64,000 bases of DNA from JAEUIE01 sp047602475. Lineage in GTDB: Bacteria > Planctomycetota > Planctomycetia > Gemmatales > HRBIN36. Shown here in pieces: positions 16,672-26,388 of this stretch. Position 1 is the stretch's first letter. Each line of letters begins with the position of its first letter. The position numbers and the translations under genes were made by a program. Location: NCBI GenBank assembly GCA_047602475.1, contig JASGHE010000003.1, positions 1,116,001 through 1,180,000 on the forward strand. The letters run 5' to 3'. The notes below the pieces were generated by a model. The model was given only the letters and a program-made list of their open reading frames with translations, did not search any database and had not been told where the DNA came from.

Positions 16672-18473
16672 ATGCCGACTCGCCGTCCTACCCGCTGGCT
16701 GCTGCGCATTACGGTGGCGTTGCTCATGGCCTTTATTGCCTGGTGGGCGGTGCATGAACTGGTTCGGCCACAGCCGTGCCTGCGGTTCACCATGCCGGCC
16801 GGGGGGACGGTTCCACAGGCACGGGGGCTGGGGCCGTGGCTTGTTATTCAAATCAACGAGCGAACCCATCGGGAAAGCGATCAGTTGTTGTTCTTCGATT
16901 TCACCCAACAGCGCTTCATGGATCCCCCTAAAGAAGTAAACCCTTCTCGCCAAGAACGATGGTTTTACAAGGAACATATCCGAGCGAACGGGACATCCAT
17001 CATTGCGTTGGAGAAGCCCGGCACGATCAAGGTCTTCGATACGATTCACAGCACGTTGACGAAGCGGATATTTCCAGATCGTGCCACGCTGTACCTGAGT
17101 GAAGATGGCAGCACTCTGCTTGAATCGACAACGCTGCCCCTGCGCCTTTCACTGCACTCTCGCCGGCACCCCTGTCCGCGCTCACTGCGGCGCTATTGAT
17201 GAACTGTGACGCCCAACGGTTGACTCCCTACGAGATCGGCTTCCAACTCGTCCAAGTCAGGCAGATGCCGAGCTTCGACATTACTTCCCGCTACTTGCTG
17301 CCGCCGCATGTGCAGGTTTACCACCCCTGTCTCTCTGCTGACGGCAAGTACCTTCTGCATGGTTTCGGCCAGAGCCTTGCCGATTACCTGCCGATGCAGA
17401 CTGATGTCAATCTGGCTGCTAACAATGTGCCGCCCGACATTACTCGGCCTATCCCACGCGACATACCAGACAACTTCCGCGTATGGAAAACACTGCGTTG
17501 GATGTTTTCCGAGAGCAGAGAGGCTCTCCTTGAATGGATGCGAATCATAATGAACCATGATCGTTATGGGAGATTAACGAACGAACTCTGGGTGAATCTC
17601 GATCTTACCGGCGTGTGGCCCGATTTAGGCAGCGATCTCGATATCTATGATGCCCACACTGGTAAGAAACTCCACTCGCGTCAGATGACGATGAACGGCA
17701 AGCCGATCCAGTATCGTTGCATGAAGGTGGAGCAGGACTGGGCGTTTATCAGTTATGTCGAACCTTTCAACAAGGAGAAGCTGGTAGAACGTGAGCAAGC
17801 CGTCAACCGAAACACGGTCACGTTGCATTTGCCGACGGGGCGTATCACCGAGGTGTTGCCTCTCTTACGCAACGAAAGCAGGTACATCAAGCTGGTGCTG
17901 GGAGTCCAGCCGGGGGTGAGTCTTGGTCTGGATCCTTCCTGCGACCGCCGTCCGAGTGAAGGCGGTGCGTGGATGCCTGGTATCTTTCGCTTCAACGCAG
18001 ATGGAACCATCGACTTGATCTACGAATCACCGGAGGTTGGAGGGGCTTCCCTTATCCCCGATAGCCATCAGTTGGCAATCGAGAGAACGTGGAAATACCA
18101 CCTGCCCGAGTGGCTGATGGAATATGTGCTCAAGTATCCCTGGCTGACAAACATGCTGCGTGCTGACCGCATCGACATTGTCGATGCGGAAAGCCACTCC
18201 ACTCTTTGGAGTTTCGACAGCATGGATCGGACGAAGGGCGACAATATCCCAAGCATTGATCTCAGCATCGATAACAAGTTTATTATCGTGCCAGTGCAAA
18301 TCGATGCCATGCCAGAAATGGACTCTGAACACTATCGCTACGATGTGTATCGACTGCCGCTTTCGACCTGGCTGCATCGTTGGCCGTGGTTGGCGGCGTG
18401 GATGGTGCTGGGACTGTTCATCTCGCAGGGCTTCCGCCGGTGCCGAGCGGGATACTGGCTTGGCCGTCGATAG
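16672..18473 (+). CDS. Membrane-anchored beta-propeller-like protein (frameshifted)
   Basis: Two adjoining frames form one gene of about 600 codons. The first (16672-~17150) starts with RRPTRWLLR and a transmembrane helix at ~12-30 (ITVALLMAFIAWWAVHELV). It then reads into the second frame, which is open from 17124 to 18473; one missing base somewhere in 17124-17197, for instance in the GCCCC or CACCCC runs, explains the break. The second part has propeller-like strands (CLSADGKYLLHGFG, SLIPDSHQLAIERTW) and a final hydrophobic helix (WPWLAAWMVLGLFISQG). Architecture matches 12135-13346 and 31810-33297. Whether the frameshift is real or a sequence error is undecided. Confidence 0.7.
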
Positions 18474-18475
18474 TT

Positions 18476-18570
18476 GCCCTCATGCTCCGCATGAGGGGGG
18501 CAGGGATGTGGCGTTTCACAATATTCCTGGCACTGGCAGCTACTCTCCGCTCCATCACGACGGAGAGTGA
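18476..18570. repeat. Palindromic elements between convergent genes
   Basis: GCCCTCATGCTCCGCATGAGGG forms a hairpin at 18476-18497. A second unit, CTCTCCGCTCCATCACGACGGAGAGTGATGG, lies at 18541-18571 and recurs in variant form at 23904-23937 and 24634-24770. These may serve as terminators. Confidence 0.6.
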
Positions 18571-18576
18571 TGGCAA

Positions 18577-20193
18577 CTATTTTTCATCCAGCTTCAGTTG
18601 CATCCGCAGGAGCTTCTCTTCAACTTCGAGGAGGAGCTTTTCGCGGAGCTGCATCTGCGACTGAAGGCGAGCGATAGAAAGACTGGCGGACTTCGATTGA
18701 ACCCCACCGGCGCCTCTCCTGGCCGACTCGGCGACCAGCGCATCACGCTTGGCTTTCAACTCTTTCATCTTCTCGCTCTCAACTCCAAAGTGCTTCTCCG
18801 CCTGGCGGAACTCCTTTTCCAAATCCTGCTTGATAATGTCCAGCTTCTGCTCAAACTGTTGTTGCTCAGCCTGTACCAGTGCGTACTCCTTCTCCATCTT
18901 GGCGTACTCTTTCTGCATTTCCTTGATTTCAGCTGTAAGTTGATCCCTCGCCTCGATCAGGTTCGCGGTGCGGCGTTCCTGCTGTTCCATCTTTCGGCGT
19001 TCCATTTTTTCCTGAGCTACCCTGACCTGTTCCAGTCGCTCCGCCTCACGTTTCATCATTAACTCGGCTTCCCGCGCATCAGTTTCCGCTTTCTGTTTGT
19101 TCTTGGTGCCCGCGTCCTGGGCTTGCAGATTGTTCTGGAGGAACTGCTGGATGGCCTTGTTCTTTTGTCGCTCCGCTTCGAGTTCATCACGGAGTTTTCT
19201 TTCGATGGCTGTTAATTGATTCACTTTTGCATTTGCCTGCTCAAGCCCATCTTTAGCCTCCATCAAGGCCCGATTGATTTGCTCCAAGTTTCTCATCTTG
19301 TTCTTGAGCAGTTCATCTTTTGCTTCAGCTTTATCAGGTGGCTGAGCGAGGGCGGTCTGAATCCCGACCTTATCCCCTTTGCCTTGAACGATGAAGGTCG
19401 CTGCGCCGGCTCCGACGAGGCCCACGGTGGAAACGACGACAGCGGCGGTAGTGAGTTTGATCCACATCATGGTGGTGAGCACTCCTTGGGCGAGGCCGGC
19501 GACGAGGGCCGACGGGGTGGTAGCAAGAAGGGTACGAACAGTGAGAGCAGACAATGCTTCGGGAAGAGCCAGGCTCCAGCCGAGGGTGACGGCCCCGGCG
19601 GCGGAGGTGATGCCATGCCGGGCGAGCAGGCCTTGTAGTTGTTTGCGGGCACGATGGAGCCGGGAGACGACGGTGCCTTCGGGCAGGTTCAACCGTTTGG
19701 ACGTGGCCAAGGTGGTGAGGCCTTCGGCCTGACAGAGCAGGAAGACGATCCGCAGCGAGGAGGGAAGTTCTTCGATGGCCCGGTCGATGACCATGCCACA
19801 TTCCCGCCAGGCAACGTGATCGGGGTTATCGTCAGCAGGTTCATGTTCTGCTTCGAGAGGCACGAGTTTCTTTCGCCGGCTTCGCAGTTGCAGGGCGGTG
19901 CGATGAGCGACGCCATGCAGCCAGTTGGCAAGTAACTGGGGCTGACGGAGTGAACCAGCCTTCTTCGCCAGTACCAGGAAGGTGGCCTGGAAGGCGTCTT
20001 CCGCATCCTGATGCGACCGCAGCAACCGGCGGGTGACGCCCCAGACCATCGGCCCATGCCGTTTGACGAGCATAGCAAATGCCTGCTGTTCCCCCGCCTT
20101 GGCAAAGCGGTGAAGCAGTTGAGCATCGCCGGCTGAAGCTAGCGAGGCAACGCCGACCCAGTCGGCCAGGGGTAAAGTAATGCGGTTGACCAC
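18577..20193 (-). CDS. Sigma-70 factor fused to membrane helix and coiled coil
   Basis: The product has 538 residues starting at GTG 20193. Residues ~22-190 are a full ECF sigma factor: region 2 (FAMLVKRHGPMVWGVTRRLL, DAEDAFQATFLVLAKKA, NWLHGVAHRTA) and region 4 (LPSSLRIVFLLCQAEGLTT, EGTVVSRLHRARKQL). Then come a hydrophobic stretch at ~195-240 and a transmembrane helix at ~245-268. The last ~250 residues are charged heptad-type coiled coil. Membrane-anchored ECF factors of this class occur in planctomycetes; the long coiled coil is unusual. It would keep the sigma factor at the membrane and release could need proteolysis (inference). No anti-sigma gene adjoins it. Confidence 0.9.
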   Translation of the reverse strand: MVNRITLPLADWVGVASLASAGDAQLLHRFAKAGEQQAFAMLVKRHGPMVWGVTRRLLRSHQDAEDAFQATFLVLAKKAGSLRQPQLLANWLHGVAHRTALQLRSRRKKLVPLEAEHEPADDNPDHVAWRECGMVIDRAIEELPSSLRIVFLLCQAEGLTTLATSKRLNLPEGTVVSRLHRARKQLQGLLARHGITSAAGAVTLGWSLALPEALSALTVRTLLATTPSALVAGLAQGVLTTMMWIKLTTAAVVVSTVGLVGAGAATFIVQGKGDKVGIQTALAQPPDKAEAKDELLKNKMRNLEQINRALMEAKDGLEQANAKVNQLTAIERKLRDELEAERQKNKAIQQFLQNNLQAQDAGTKNKQKAETDAREAELMMKREAERLEQVRVAQEKMERRKMEQQERRTANLIEARDQLTAEIKEMQKEYAKMEKEYALVQAEQQQFEQKLDIIKQDLEKEFRQAEKHFGVESEKMKELKAKRDALVAESARRGAGGVQSKSASLSIARLQSQMQLREKLLLEVEEKLLRMQLKLDEK

Positions 20194-20544
20194 AGGGTGG
20201 TTCTCGTTGTTGGCTTCCTAGATAATACTGCCGGTCGAGGGGGATTTCCTTCATGAAATGAAGGAAAATATCTAGACAGGTTACGTGGTGCCACCGAGGT
20301 ACCGTTAGGAAGAAATGTACCGTCTATCAGCAGATGCGGTGCGGCTCGCTGAGTACAGCTCGACGCACCCTACTTTGCTGAGTACGGCAGAGATAACAAA
20401 AAATGGCATGCATGTTGGCCGTTCCGCTGATCGAACAGGATTATTGTAGTAGACGAGGCTTCCAGCCGCGTCTACTCGCCCCTTGTCATTGTCCATCGAA
20501 TCGGCCACCATACCGACAGGCCTACCTTTTCAGGAGTCTCGATC
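20194..20544. other. Intergenic region with small hairpins
   Basis: 351 bases lie between divergent genes. TTTCCTTCATGAAATGAAGGAAA near 20247-20269 is a good hairpin. From 20330 to 20400, CGCTGAGTACAGC and GCTGAGTACGGC are near repeats. No ORF is convincing here. Confidence 0.4.
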
Positions 20545-21600
20545 ATGCCAGCCATGCCTGCCTCTCTCGAACAGTTCATGGGAAAAATGCTGGGCGATCT
20601 GGGCGCTGCCGTCTCCGGGGCGCTGGTTGTTCTGGGGGATAGACTAGGCCTCTACCGTGCCCTGGGATCTTCCGCTCCGATGACCGCTGCCGAGCTCGCC
20701 AAGAAGACCGGTACCAGCGAACGCTATCTCAGGGAATGGCTCGCTGCCCAGGCTGCCTCCGGCTACGTCACCCATCTGCCCGGCACCGAGACGTTCACCC
20801 TTTCGCCCGAACAGAAGATGGTCTTCGCCGACGAGAACAGTCCGACGTGTATGGTCGGTGGGTACGATGTCGTCCTGGCGATGTTTCACGATGTCCCCAA
20901 GCTCGAAGAAGCCTTCCGCACCGGCAAAGGTGTCGGCTGGCACGAACATCACCAGTGCCTCTTTAAAGGCACCGAACGCTTCTTCCGTCCCGGCTACGTA
21001 GCCAACCTCGTCAGCAGTTGGCTGCCCGCCCTCACCGGTGTCGTCGAGAAACTCAATTCGGGAGCCAAGGTCGCTGACGTCGGGTGTGGCCACGGTGCTT
21101 CCACCATCCTGATGGCTCAGGCGTTTCCCAAGTCGCAGTTCGTGGGCTTCGACTATCACCCTGCCTCGATTGATCGTGCTAAGCAGGCCGCTAAGGAAGC
21201 GGGAGCGACTAACTGCCAGTTCGAAGTCGCTGATTCCCGAAAGTACCCCGGCACCGGCTACGATCTCGTCGCCTTCTTCGATTGCCTGCACGACATGGGC
21301 GACCCCGTGGGCGCCGCCAAGCACGTTAAAACCACTCTGGCCAATGATGGCACATGGCTCATCGTCGAACCCTTCGCCCACGACACCATGGAAGCCAACA
21401 TGAACCCGGTGGGGAGAATCTTCTACGCTGCCTCGACCATGATCTGCGTTCCCGCCTCGCTCAGCCAGGAGGTCGGCCTCGGCCTCGGTGCCCAGGCCGG
21501 CGAGAAGCGGCTGAAAGAAGTCATCACCGCCGGCGGCTTCACGAAGTTCCGAAGGGCGACGGAGACGCCGTTCAATTTAATTATGGAAGCGAAGGCGTAG
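20545..21600 (+). CDS. SAM-dependent methyltransferase with N-terminal winged helix
   Basis: The product has 351 residues; AGGAG precedes the ATG. Residues ~18-95 form a winged-helix/dimerisation domain as in small-molecule O-methyltransferases (LYRALGSSAPMTAAELAKKTG, ERYLREWLAAQAASGYV). Residues ~170-300 are a Rossmann methyltransferase: motif I VADVGCGHGAS at 176-186, FVGFDYHPASIDRAK, a post-II DLVAFFDCLHDMGDP, and TWLIVEPFA. It belongs with Rv2258c-like and related enzymes. The substrate is unknown. The gene is not in an obvious operon. Confidence 0.88.
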   Translation: MPAMPASLEQFMGKMLGDLGAAVSGALVVLGDRLGLYRALGSSAPMTAAELAKKTGTSERYLREWLAAQAASGYVTHLPGTETFTLSPEQKMVFADENSPTCMVGGYDVVLAMFHDVPKLEEAFRTGKGVGWHEHHQCLFKGTERFFRPGYVANLVSSWLPALTGVVEKLNSGAKVADVGCGHGASTILMAQAFPKSQFVGFDYHPASIDRAKQAAKEAGATNCQFEVADSRKYPGTGYDLVAFFDCLHDMGDPVGAAKHVKTTLANDGTWLIVEPFAHDTMEANMNPVGRIFYAASTMICVPASLSQEVGLGLGAQAGEKRLKEVITAGGFTKFRRATETPFNLIMEAKA

Positions 21601-21608
21601 TCAACGAT

Positions 21609-21640
21609 GCGAGCGGGGGGCGTCAGCCCCCTGAGGGAAG
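21609..21640. repeat. REP-like repeat GCGAGCGGGGGGCGTCAGCC, copy 1
   Basis: GGGGGGCGTCAGCCCCC is a hairpin. The same unit appears inverted-paired at 40528-40651 and singly at 41213-41243. Confidence 0.8.
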
Positions 21641-21720
21641 CAGGCAGGGTCAATCATCTTCTTGCGTTTTCAAAGTTGTTCGTTATCCTGCAGATCATTT
21701 TGATCACAGGAAGCATCTTC

Positions 21721-22131
21721 ATGGCAAACCTCATTGTTCCCACTGCGCGGAGCATTTTTCTATGCGACTATCACTTTAGCGCAGAAAGGGACAAAGACGA
21801 TTTGTATGGGATATGCAATGCTCTGCGAGTTGAACGGTTCCCTTACAAGATCAAGCAATTCTGCGTGTTTGCTCAGCTTTCGAATGGCTTGGGAAAGGTC
21901 CCTGTTCATTTAGATGTCAGGCACTTTAACACAGGCATTCTGGTTCATGTAACGAAACACTTCCATCTCTTTTTCAAGGACCGGGTAGCCATTGTTAAGC
22001 TGGTTATTCACCTGGGTGGCTTCGTTTTTCCTGAATCCGGGCTGTATTCGTTTGAATTGTTCTGCGATAATATGTGGGTAGGAGATACCCTGCTTGATGT
22101 GAGCTATTCTTCCAAAGGGATACATCCATGA
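21721..22131 (+). CDS. DUF6941-like protein
   Basis: The product has 136 residues from ATG 21721; the upstream in-frame extension begins inside a REP-like repeat and is rejected. The pattern SIFLCDYHFSAERDKDDLYGI, FCVFAQLSNGLG and LGGFVFPESGLYSFELFCDN fits the small beta-sandwich family DUF6941, whose role is unknown. It has no signal peptide. The stop overlaps the start of the next small ORF by ATGA. Confidence 0.65.
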   Translation: MANLIVPTARSIFLCDYHFSAERDKDDLYGICNALRVERFPYKIKQFCVFAQLSNGLGKVPVHLDVRHFNTGILVHVTKHFHLFFKDRVAIVKLVIHLGGFVFPESGLYSFELFCDNMWVGDTLLDVSYSSKGIHP

Positions 22132-22313
22132 AGAAGAAAAACCCTTATCACCAACCTGAAACCTGTAACGTCAATAGTCGTCTCTATGTATTCACTTCGG
22201 TGTTTCACAAGCCAACCGAGGAAGAAATCAATCGTCCGCGCTTTGGTCGCCCCAAGCATTCTCCGCTCCTTCCCCCGTCCCCCAAGAAGAACACTCGCAG
22301 GAAGAAGCCCTAA
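22128..22313 (+). CDS. Small basic protein, unknown
   Basis: The product has 61 residues, rich in Lys, Pro and Arg, ending PSPKKNTRRKKP. It overlaps the DUF6941-like gene by four bases, which supports translational coupling. I recognise no family. It could be a real small partner or a chance frame; the overlap is the main support. Confidence 0.45.
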   Translation: MKKKNPYHQPETCNVNSRLYVFTSVFHKPTEEEINRPRFGRPKHSPLLPPSPKKNTRRKKP

Positions 22314-22321
22314 CAAAAACA

Positions 22322-22342
22322 CCGGCGAGATCAACCCGCCGG
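22322..22342. terminator. Hairpin between convergent genes
   Basis: CCGGCG pairs with CGCCGG around a 9-base loop. There is no strong T-run. Confidence 0.4.
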
Positions 22343-22367
22343 CTCTTAGATTGAGATCGATTACACT

Positions 22368-23789
22368 CTACGCCCCAGCAGCCGCCGTCTTCGCCCCCAG
22401 GGTGCTCACTGCCTGCGACAACATCTCCGCCGCCTGACTCCAGGCATGAGAAGCTGACTGTGCCGCCGATTGCTTCACCGAATCTGCTGCATGTCCAGCC
22501 GCTTCAACTGCGGAAGCCAAGGCATGCGAAGCCGACTGTGCCGCCTGCCGGGCCTTGGCTGCTGCCGCATCCACAGCATGAAACAAGGCATCGCTCGCCG
22601 CATGAGCCGCATCGGCAGCGCTCACCTTCATGCTCGCTGCAGCCGCGGAGGCTGATTCGGCTGCATGGGCCAGCGATTGATACGCCGCCTTCGCCTTCAC
22701 CGCTGCTGCCTCTGCCGCATGATGCAACGCTTCGGAAGCCGAATGACTCGCCTCAGCGGCGGTCTGCCTGGCTGCTGCAGCCGCCTGGGTCGCCGCCTCA
22801 GCGGCATGTGTCAGCGACTGCATCACCGAATGGGCCGCCGCCTGGATCGACGCCATGATCGGCGTCATCACCGGGGCAGCTTCCGTCGTCGGGGCCAAGA
22901 CCTTTGCTGGTGCCTTGGCTGGCTCAACCAATGCCGCAGGCTTGGGATGCAGCTTCTCTTTCGGCACCGCTCGCAGATCCCACACCAGGCCGAAGAACGA
23001 CAGGGTGCGAAGCATGTAGTAGCTGACATCGAACTCCCACCAGAAGAATCCCTGGTTGGCGGAGCTTTGATAGTAATGATGATTGTTGTGCCAGCCTTCG
23101 CCGAGTGTGATGAGGGCCATCAAGGCGCTGTTCTTGCTCTTATCGGTCGTCTTATAACGGACATTTCCGATGATGTGGCAGAACGAGTTAATGCAGAAAG
23201 TGGCATGGTAGGTGATGACGGTGCTGACGAAGAAGCCCCACACCAGACCACTCAAGCCGCCGACGAGGTAACAAAGGATGGCAAGGCACAGCCCCGGTAC
23301 CCAGTGATTGCGATCGAGCCAGCGAAGTTCGGGATACTTCGAGAAGTCGCGAATCGCCTGCCAATCGGTGTGGACATAGTCCTTCGAGAGAACCCAGCCG
23401 ATGTGCGACCACCACAGCGTATCGACGTGCGGCGAGTGAACGTCTTCTTCATGATCCGAGTGCAGGTGATGATGCCGATGATGGCTCGACCACCAGAGCG
23501 GGCCCTTCTGCATGGCACAGCAGCCAAGCCAGGCCATCACAAACTGGAAGAACCGGCTCGTCTTGTAGGCCCGATGCGAGAAGTAGCGGTGGTAGCCTGC
23601 GGTAATGCCGAACATACGTAACAGATACAATCCAATGCACAACCCAATAGCGACCGGGGTGGCATGGACATCAGGCAGGAACACAGCGAAGCACGCCAGG
23701 TGCATCAGGATAAACGGCACGTTCTTCACCCACAGGGGCACGAACGACTTGGTGGGCGGCGGTTCACTGTAATAGGCGACATTGCTCAT
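22368..23789 (-). CDS. Acyl-CoA desaturase with Ala-rich C-terminal repeat tail
   Basis: The product has 473 residues. Residues 1-280 form a delta-9-type membrane desaturase with the three histidine boxes HRYFSH (67-72), HRHHH (104-108) and HNNHH (234-238) that bind the di-iron centre. Hydrophobic helices lie at ~25-60 and ~165-195. It would introduce a double bond into fatty acyl chains using electrons from a reductase. Residues ~285-473 are unlike any desaturase I know: a ~11-residue Ala/Ser/His pattern (AAEAATQAAAAARQ, SHSASEALHHAAEAA, KAKAAYQSLAHAAESA) predicting long amphipathic helices like phasins or apolipoproteins. The frame continues without break, so the tail is genuinely fused. 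Confidence 0.92.
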   Translation of the reverse strand: MSNVAYYSEPPPTKSFVPLWVKNVPFILMHLACFAVFLPDVHATPVAIGLCIGLYLLRMFGITAGYHRYFSHRAYKTSRFFQFVMAWLGCCAMQKGPLWWSSHHRHHHLHSDHEEDVHSPHVDTLWWSHIGWVLSKDYVHTDWQAIRDFSKYPELRWLDRNHWVPGLCLAILCYLVGGLSGLVWGFFVSTVITYHATFCINSFCHIIGNVRYKTTDKSKNSALMALITLGEGWHNNHHYYQSSANQGFFWWEFDVSYYMLRTLSFFGLVWDLRAVPKEKLHPKPAALVEPAKAPAKVLAPTTEAAPVMTPIMASIQAAAHSVMQSLTHAAEAATQAAAAARQTAAEASHSASEALHHAAEAAAVKAKAAYQSLAHAAESASAAAASMKVSAADAAHAASDALFHAVDAAAAKARQAAQSASHALASAVEAAGHAADSVKQSAAQSASHAWSQAAEMLSQAVSTLGAKTAAAGA

Positions 23790-23903
23790 GTGGAAAAACC
23801 GTTCCGATGATTGCCGACGCTGGCCGGCGGATGAATGATCTACGGATAAGACATCAATATCTTATCACAAACAACAAGAGCTGGGGAGAGAAAGGTGCAG
23901 AGT

Positions 23904-24101
23904 TGCCATCACGCTCCGTCGTGATGGAGCCGTGGCTAGACTTCAACTCAATATACTCGTGAAGACTGCGACTGTGCCACTGTGTGACAGCCTCAAAGAT
24001 CATTAAGCACATCCCTGGAAATTCGTCTCGCTGTCACGCAGTGGATGCCTGCAATCTCTAGCTGCCCCGTATGGCGAGTACACAACGCAGTGACACGGCC
24101 T
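23904..24101. repeat. Imperfect palindromic repeats upstream of desaturase
   Basis: TTGCCATCACGCTCCGTCGTGATGG forms a hairpin near 23904-23930. At 23973-24098, TGTGCCACTGTGTGACAG and CTGTCACGCAGTGG pair and GCAGTGACACGG faces the start, recalling the TGTGGCA family but more degraded. The 23790-24169 gap holds no ORF. Confidence 0.5.
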
Positions 24102-24169
24102 CTGACAACTGAAAGCGAATAACTGACAACTCTTCTACTCCTAACTCCCCTCTCTCAACTCCCAACTCT

Positions 24170-24469
24170 CTACCTACTCTGTATCTCCCGCTTCGTCGTC
24201 TCCGCAATCGTCTTTAGCTCTTCCAACACATACCCCGTCAGCATCATGGCTTCGGTGCCAGACTGTTCCATCTTGGCCAGCATGTTTTGGATGGCCAGGC
24301 GGGAGGGGAAGCCGCTCCGCTTACGAACGGGTCGGCTCAGGTCACGGAACTCCGCGGTGGTGGGCACGAGACTTTCCTTGAAGTGCTCCGCCAGGTCGCG
24401 GGTACACTTTTCGGTGTGCGTGAGGTGTTCACGCAACGTCATTCGCTTGGTGGGTTTCTCGATCTTCAT
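24170..24469 (-). CDS. Small helical protein, unknown
   Basis: The product has 99 residues from ATG 24469; an upstream in-frame start at 24520 adds an Arg-rich segment with no ribosome binding site. It is predicted to be helical throughout (LREHLTHTEKCTRDLAEHF, RLAIQNMLAKMEQSG, LEELKTIAETTKREI). I recognise no family. It has no signal peptide. Its neighbours are palindromic repeats on both sides. Confidence 0.55.
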   Translation of the reverse strand: MKIEKPTKRMTLREHLTHTEKCTRDLAEHFKESLVPTTAEFRDLSRPVRKRSGFPSRLAIQNMLAKMEQSGTEAMMLTGYVLEELKTIAETTKREIQSR

Positions 24470-24633
24470 GGCGGCACCAGAGTGTGGGAAGGTCGTCCGT
24501 GTCCGCAGTCTTGTTCTCATTAGATTACTTGCGGAGTAGAATCTTCCTACTCCCTATACACCATCAGGACGCAAATGGTGTCGTCACGCAAGCAAAAACC
24601 GTCCGATTTCACCGAAGACTCACGATTTAGGGG

Positions 24634-24770
24634 CAGAGTTGCCATCACGGTCTGGATGGTAGTCATCACGCTCCGCGTGATGAGGCGGAGACTTGACGTA
24701 TCACCAAGCCCTTGTTGATGGCAGCTTATCTCCGTTCCATCACGCGGAGCGTGATGACTACCATCAATAC
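24634..24770. repeat. Large palindrome with CATCACGC-type hairpins
   Basis: GATGGTAGTCATCACGCTCCGCGTGATGAGGCGGAG faces CTCCGTTCCATCACGCGGAGCGTGATGACTACCATC across ~35 bases. Each arm also folds on itself. Confidence 0.75.
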
Positions 24771-24772
24771 TA

Positions 24773-26341
24773 CTAACCCACCCGCTTCAGCTTCTGGCTG
24801 CGCACCGGCTTCAACGGCACCTCCAGCACGAAGCACGTCGGCTTCCCCGGGGCGATGCTCAACCGAACGTCGCCGCCATGCACCTGAGCGATACGCCACA
24901 CTTTGGACAGCCCCAACCCGACGCCTCGCCCGGCGTTGCGGCCGGAGAAGAACGGGTCGAAGATATTCTCGTGCAGGCTCGCCGGTACACCGGGTCCATT
25001 ATCTTCGACGTGGATCACCAGTTTCTGGTTTGCTGATTGTGCTGATATTCTCACCCAGCCACCCGCCGGGGCAGCTTCGATGGCGTTCTGCAACAGGCAC
25101 TTGATCGCCACCCCCATCAGGGTCGCATCGCAGGTGATGCTTGACTTCGCCGAGATCGGCTCCTGTTCCAGCTTCACACCCCGGCTGATCGCCAGGTCAT
25201 TCACCGATTGAATCGCCTGCTTGAGCATCTTGCCGATCGGCGTCACCTTGAAGTTCGGCTCCGGCGGTCGGGCGAACATCATCAGATCACGCAGCAGCAC
25301 ATGGATGCGAGTCGTCTGGCCGATGATCCGTTCCAACGCTTTGGCCCGGTTCAGCTCTTCCTCGCCCTTCAACAGATATTGTGCCTGCCCACTGATCACC
25401 GCCAGCGGATTGTTGATCTCATGCCCAGCCCCAGCCGCCAGCTCAGCGATGGCGGTCAGCTTCTGTTCCCGCAGCCGCTGGTTGTCGCTGTACTGCCCAC
25501 GGGCCAACCGAGAACGAAGGTCTTCCACTTCCTTCTCAAGCTGCTTGATCGTGAATGATAACGTGGTGGCGGGTTGATGATGTACCAATCGTAATGTGCG
25601 AAGCAGCATCTGCATCGATTCGGGTGTCAGCGATGCAGGCGGAGGAGGCACATGCTGCCCTAATTGCAGAGCGAATTCGTTCTCCTGCTCCCAGGAGAGG
25701 CCAAGCTGGGTTGCAGCGAGTTGGCCGAGACTCTTGGTAGCAGGTACTTTGCTGGTCAGCCCCAAAGCCATCTGCAGCATTAGAGTCCAGCGCTGTTGCT
25801 CCGGTTTATCTTCCAATTCACACGGCAAATCCAGGCTCAGCAGCAGATCACGTAGCCAGGCTGCACAATGTGCCCGGCGAATCAACTGGCGGGTATAGAT
25901 ACTGGTATCTGGTCCCGCGTGCTTCATGTCTTGTTGCTGACTGAGAGCGAGCGACCCCAATTGACTCAACTGTCCCAGGCAATGGGCCATCAGCGGATCG
26001 AGATGAAGTTGTTCGGCTAATCGCTCAGCCAGCGTACCGACGTATTGACTATGTCGATAAGCTTTGAGGGCAGAGTTCTTCGACCAATCTGCTAAATGTG
26101 AATGGGCGGGATCGAGACACGTCTCAAGAAAGGTATGCGTTTCCACTCCCTGGCGCAGCAGATAGGTGGATCGTTCCAGCGAAAGATCGTGATGTTGGGT
26201 GAAGAAGTACCAGCAAAGTGACGGATCACGGCGCAGCGCATCAGGCCAGTGGAGAGCATCGGGACGAGCCAGGGCAGTTGCCAGGGCTACGACCGTCTCC
26301 GCCTGTGGTGGTATCCATCGCTGTGGCGTGGCCGCATCCAT
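24773..26341 (-). CDS. Sensor histidine kinase with N-terminal HDOD-like region
   Basis: The product has 522 residues. Residues ~15-230 look like a degenerate HDOD/HD domain (SQYVGTLAERLAEQLHLDPLMAHCLGQLSQLGSLAL). A coiled-coil linker at ~262-300 leads into the HisKA box with GAGHEINNPLAVISGQAQYLL, phospho-acceptor His307. The ATPase part has the N box (LLQNAIEAAPAGG), G1 (VEDNGPGVP), F box (IFDPFFSG) and G2 (GVGLGLSKVWRI). It has no transmembrane helix, so it is cytosolic. It lies downstream of the response regulator at 26497-27081 on the same strand, separated by a REP-like element, and probably pairs with it. Confidence 0.9.
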   Translation of the reverse strand: MDAATPQRWIPPQAETVVALATALARPDALHWPDALRRDPSLCWYFFTQHHDLSLERSTYLLRQGVETHTFLETCLDPAHSHLADWSKNSALKAYRHSQYVGTLAERLAEQLHLDPLMAHCLGQLSQLGSLALSQQQDMKHAGPDTSIYTRQLIRRAHCAAWLRDLLLSLDLPCELEDKPEQQRWTLMLQMALGLTSKVPATKSLGQLAATQLGLSWEQENEFALQLGQHVPPPPASLTPESMQMLLRTLRLVHHQPATTLSFTIKQLEKEVEDLRSRLARGQYSDNQRLREQKLTAIAELAAGAGHEINNPLAVISGQAQYLLKGEEELNRAKALERIIGQTTRIHVLLRDLMMFARPPEPNFKVTPIGKMLKQAIQSVNDLAISRGVKLEQEPISAKSSITCDATLMGVAIKCLLQNAIEAAPAGGWVRISAQSANQKLVIHVEDNGPGVPASLHENIFDPFFSGRNAGRGVGLGLSKVWRIAQVHGGDVRLSIAPGKPTCFVLEVPLKPVRSQKLKRVG

Positions 26342-26388
26342 GCGTTGCCAGTCGAGTAGCTAGAAGATAGAAGCTAGTAGTTGATTGG

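Noticed and set aside
22665..23621. 318-codon plus-strand frame
   Set aside because: It is the complement of the desaturase gene, whose histidine boxes leave no doubt about the coding strand.
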